A DNA stretch of 7,087 nucleotides from JAEDES01 sp045649455 (GTDB taxonomy: Bacteria; Bacillota_I; Bacilli_A; RF39; UBA660): positions 1-7,087 of the forward strand of contig JAZRPV010000039.1 of NCBI GenBank assembly GCA_045649455.1. The letters run 5' to 3'. A program made the translations under genes and the position numbers. Below, piece by piece: positions 5,942 to 7,087 of the stretch (within the stretch, counting starts at the first letter, position 1; every line of letters begins with the position of its first letter). Under the pieces are notes generated by a model. That model saw only the letters and a list, made by a program, of their open reading frames with translations, was not told where the DNA came from and did no database searches.

Positions 5942-6715
5942 ATGGCAAAATATAAAGTAGAAATTACAGGAATTAACACAAAAGATTTACAAACACTAAC
6001 ACAAGAGGAAATGATCGAGTTATTTAAAAGGTATAAAGAAAATGATCAATATGCCAAAGAATTATTAGTAAATGGAAATCTAAAACTAGTCTTATCAATT
6101 CTAAAAAAATATGTATCAAAAACAGATAACCTAGATGACTTATTTCAAATAGGGTGTATTGGTTTATTAAAAGCAATAGACAATTTTGATTTATCACATG
6201 AAGTAAAATTTTCAACCTATGCAGTCCCAATGATTCTAGGAGAAATAAGAAGATATATAAGAGATAACAATAGTATAAGAATTTCTAGGTCATTAAAAGA
6301 TATTGCATATAAAACGCTAAAAGTAAAAGAAGAAATATTTAATAAAACAGGAAAAGAACCAACTAATGAAGAAATTGCCCAAATATTAAATACTGATTTA
6401 TATGAAGTAATACTCGCTTTAGAATCTCTAAAAGAACCAATAAGTATGTATGAACCAATATATAATGATGGAGGAGACACTATATACTTATATGACCAAT
6501 TAGAGGATAAAAAATCAAATGAAGATTTATCAGTAAAATTATCTATAGAAAATGCAATAAATGATTTAAGTGAAAGAGAACAATATATATTAGATGAAAG
6601 ATTTATTATAGGAAAAACCCAAATGGAAATTGCCAATGAATTAAATATAAGTCAAGCTCAAGTATCAAGATTAGAATCATCTGCTATAAAACAATTAAAA
6701 AAAGTATTAAAATAA
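5942..6715 (+). CDS. sigG: RNA polymerase sporulation sigma factor SigG
   Basis: SigG directs late forespore transcription after engulfment, including genes for small acid-soluble spore proteins and germination. The 257-residue product (B. subtilis about 260) matches SigG end to end: the distinctive start KVEITGINTKDLQTL, region 2 with DDLFQIGCIGLLKAIDNFDLSH (65-86) and VKFSTYAVPMILGEIRRYIRDN (88-109), region 3, the EPIYNDGGD block (171-179) shared with SigG, and the region 4 helix-turn-helix KTQMEIANELNISQAQVSRLE (225-245). Asn44 in LVNGNL corresponds to B. subtilis Asn45, which sets SigG apart from other sigma factors for recognition by the anti-sigma CsfB/Gin. ATG 5942 is preferred to an in-frame TTG at 5909 because of the SD at 5928-5934 and the match of the N-terminus. 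Unlike B. subtilis, sigE and spoIIGA are not upstream. Confidence 0.96.
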   Translation: MAKYKVEITGINTKDLQTLTQEEMIELFKRYKENDQYAKELLVNGNLKLVLSILKKYVSKTDNLDDLFQIGCIGLLKAIDNFDLSHEVKFSTYAVPMILGEIRRYIRDNNSIRISRSLKDIAYKTLKVKEEIFNKTGKEPTNEEIAQILNTDLYEVILALESLKEPISMYEPIYNDGGDTIYLYDQLEDKKSNEDLSVKLSIENAINDLSEREQYILDERFIIGKTQMEIANELNISQAQVSRLESSAIKQLKKVLK

Positions 6716-6747
6716 ATCTTATAAAATATACTATTATAGGTGATTAT

Positions 6748-6984
6748 ATGCGTCTATCTGACTTACAATCTAAAAAGATTATTAATATAACAGATGGCAA
6801 AAGTATAGGTAATATAATAGATGTATATGTAGAAGATAATGGAAGTATTGAATCATTTATTATAGAAACAAATAAGAATTTCTTTTCTTTAAATAAAGAA
6901 TCAGATATAAAAATAGCTTGGAAAGACATAACAAAAATAGGAGAAGATGTCATACTAGTAAGAACAGTTAATGAAGAAAGTTAG
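6748..6984 (+). CDS. YlmC/YmxH-family PRC-barrel sporulation protein
   Basis: This 78-residue protein matches small PRC-barrel proteins of the YlmC/YmxH family: MRLSDLQSKKIINITDGKSIGNIIDVYV (start of the barrel, with the G-x-x-I-G-x-I turn near 18-26), a variable middle, then IAWKDITKIGEDVILVR (54-71), the family's closing signature. The family is widespread in spore formers and ylmC lies close to sigG in B. subtilis, so this neighbourhood is conserved context; the biochemical role is not known. The SD AGGTGAT (6738-6744) lies just before the ATG. The gap after sigG is only 32 bases with no terminator, so co-transcription with sigG is likely. Its 3' end overlaps the next gene by 14 bases. Confidence 0.85.
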   Translation: MRLSDLQSKKIINITDGKSIGNIIDVYVEDNGSIESFIIETNKNFFSLNKESDIKIAWKDITKIGEDVILVRTVNEES

Positions 6985-7087
6985 AATAATTTTACTTCTA
7001 ATCTTACTTTCTAGTATTATATCTTCTTTTTATATTTCATATTTAGGTAAAAAATATAATAAGATTCTTTATAACTATATAAATAAA
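6971..7087 (+). CDS. Membrane-anchored protein, N-terminal fragment (cut by window end)
   Basis: A frame starting at ATG 6971, inside the end of the ylmC-like gene, stays open for 39 codons to the window edge. It begins MKKVR and continues with a hydrophobic segment (about residues 5-25) and a Lys/Tyr/Asn-rich start of an outer part (YLGKKYNKILYNYINK). Positive residues before the hydrophobic stretch fit an N-terminal anchor with the bulk outside or in the intermembrane space. The SD is weak, so translation is probably coupled to the upstream gene. With sigG and ylmC as neighbours, a sporulation protein is likely. The N-terminal style recalls YunB, but the fragment is too short to be sure. 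Confidence 0.6.
   Translation, partial: MKKVRIILLLILLSSIISSFYISYLGKKYNKILYNYINK

Noticed and set aside
6024..6230. Short minus-strand open frame inside sigG
   Set aside because: It is antisense to conserved sigma region 2 and has no recognisable product.
6217..6636. 139-codon minus-strand open frame
   Set aside because: It lies wholly inside sigG, whose protein match is unambiguous, and its product has no recognisable domain.
6704..6733. SigG-like promoter for ylmC: GTATT (6704-6708), 18 bases, TATACTA (6727-6733)
   Set aside because: One mismatch in each element, but a start near 6740 would cut into the SD AGGTGAT (6738-6744). Co-transcription with sigG is simpler.
6716..6744. Possible hairpin over the ylmC SD
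   Set aside because: The pairing is A-U rich with three mismatches and a 3-base loop, so it is much weaker than the sigG hairpin.
6744..6953. Minus-strand open frame opposite the ylmC-like gene
   Set aside because: The plus-strand frame carries the YlmC/YmxH signature and a good SD; the antisense frame has no support.
1..7087. Genetic code 4 (TGA as Trp), suggested by the Mollicutes-like composition and absence of TGA stops
   Set aside because: All 8 Trp codons seen are TGG and no conserved gene has an in-frame TGA. Eight stops are too few to read anything into the missing TGA.
1..7087. CRISPR array, tRNA/rRNA genes, insertion sequences, phage genes
   Set aside because: I found no spaced direct repeats, no tRNA cloverleaf, no transposase or integrase motifs and no terminal inverted repeats; the content is housekeeping and sporulation.

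Overview
The window is an AT-rich stretch from a low-GC Gram-positive bacterium. Leu is mostly TTA and Arg mostly AGA, genes are tightly packed, and most start codons have strong Shine-Dalgarno (SD) sequences. A clear sporulation sigma factor G next to a YlmC/YmxH-family gene marks an endospore-forming Bacillota. The compact style and gene set suggest a gut lineage of reduced Bacilli/Mollicutes relatives such as RF39 or Erysipelotrichia; that placement is inference. All 8 visible Trp codons are TGG, no gene is interrupted by TGA, and all stops are TAA or TAG, which fits the standard bacterial code.

All genes are on the + strand. Region 1 (1-3640) is mostly RNA modification. It holds the 3' part of a large U32-family protein (RlhA-like, with a DUF3656-type domain), a membrane-anchored thioredoxin-fold protein without a CxxC, trmL (SPOUT 2'-O-methylase for wobble position 34), and a TtcA-family 2-thiolation enzyme one base after trmL. 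A perfect 12-bp hairpin with a T-run (3607-3640) ends this unit.

Region 2 (3641-5878) starts at a good SigA-type promoter. It encodes two membrane proteins in tandem, each with an N-terminal zinc ribbon and a Q/N/M/P-rich linker. The first is TcaA/YvbJ-like with one membrane segment and a large extracytoplasmic part. The second has five membrane segments and resembles Yip1-type proteins.

Region 3 (5879-7087) is a forespore module: sigG, a ylmC/ymxH-family gene, and the start of an overlapping membrane-anchored gene cut by the window edge. The most notable object is the sigG leader. A 17-bp hairpin, fully paired in the + strand RNA when three G-U wobbles are counted, buries the whole sigG SD. 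A SigG-like promoter -10 (CATTATA) sits in its loop region. Read-through mRNA would carry the closed hairpin, while mRNA started inside it would lack the blocking arm. This offers a simple route to forespore-specific translation of SigG.
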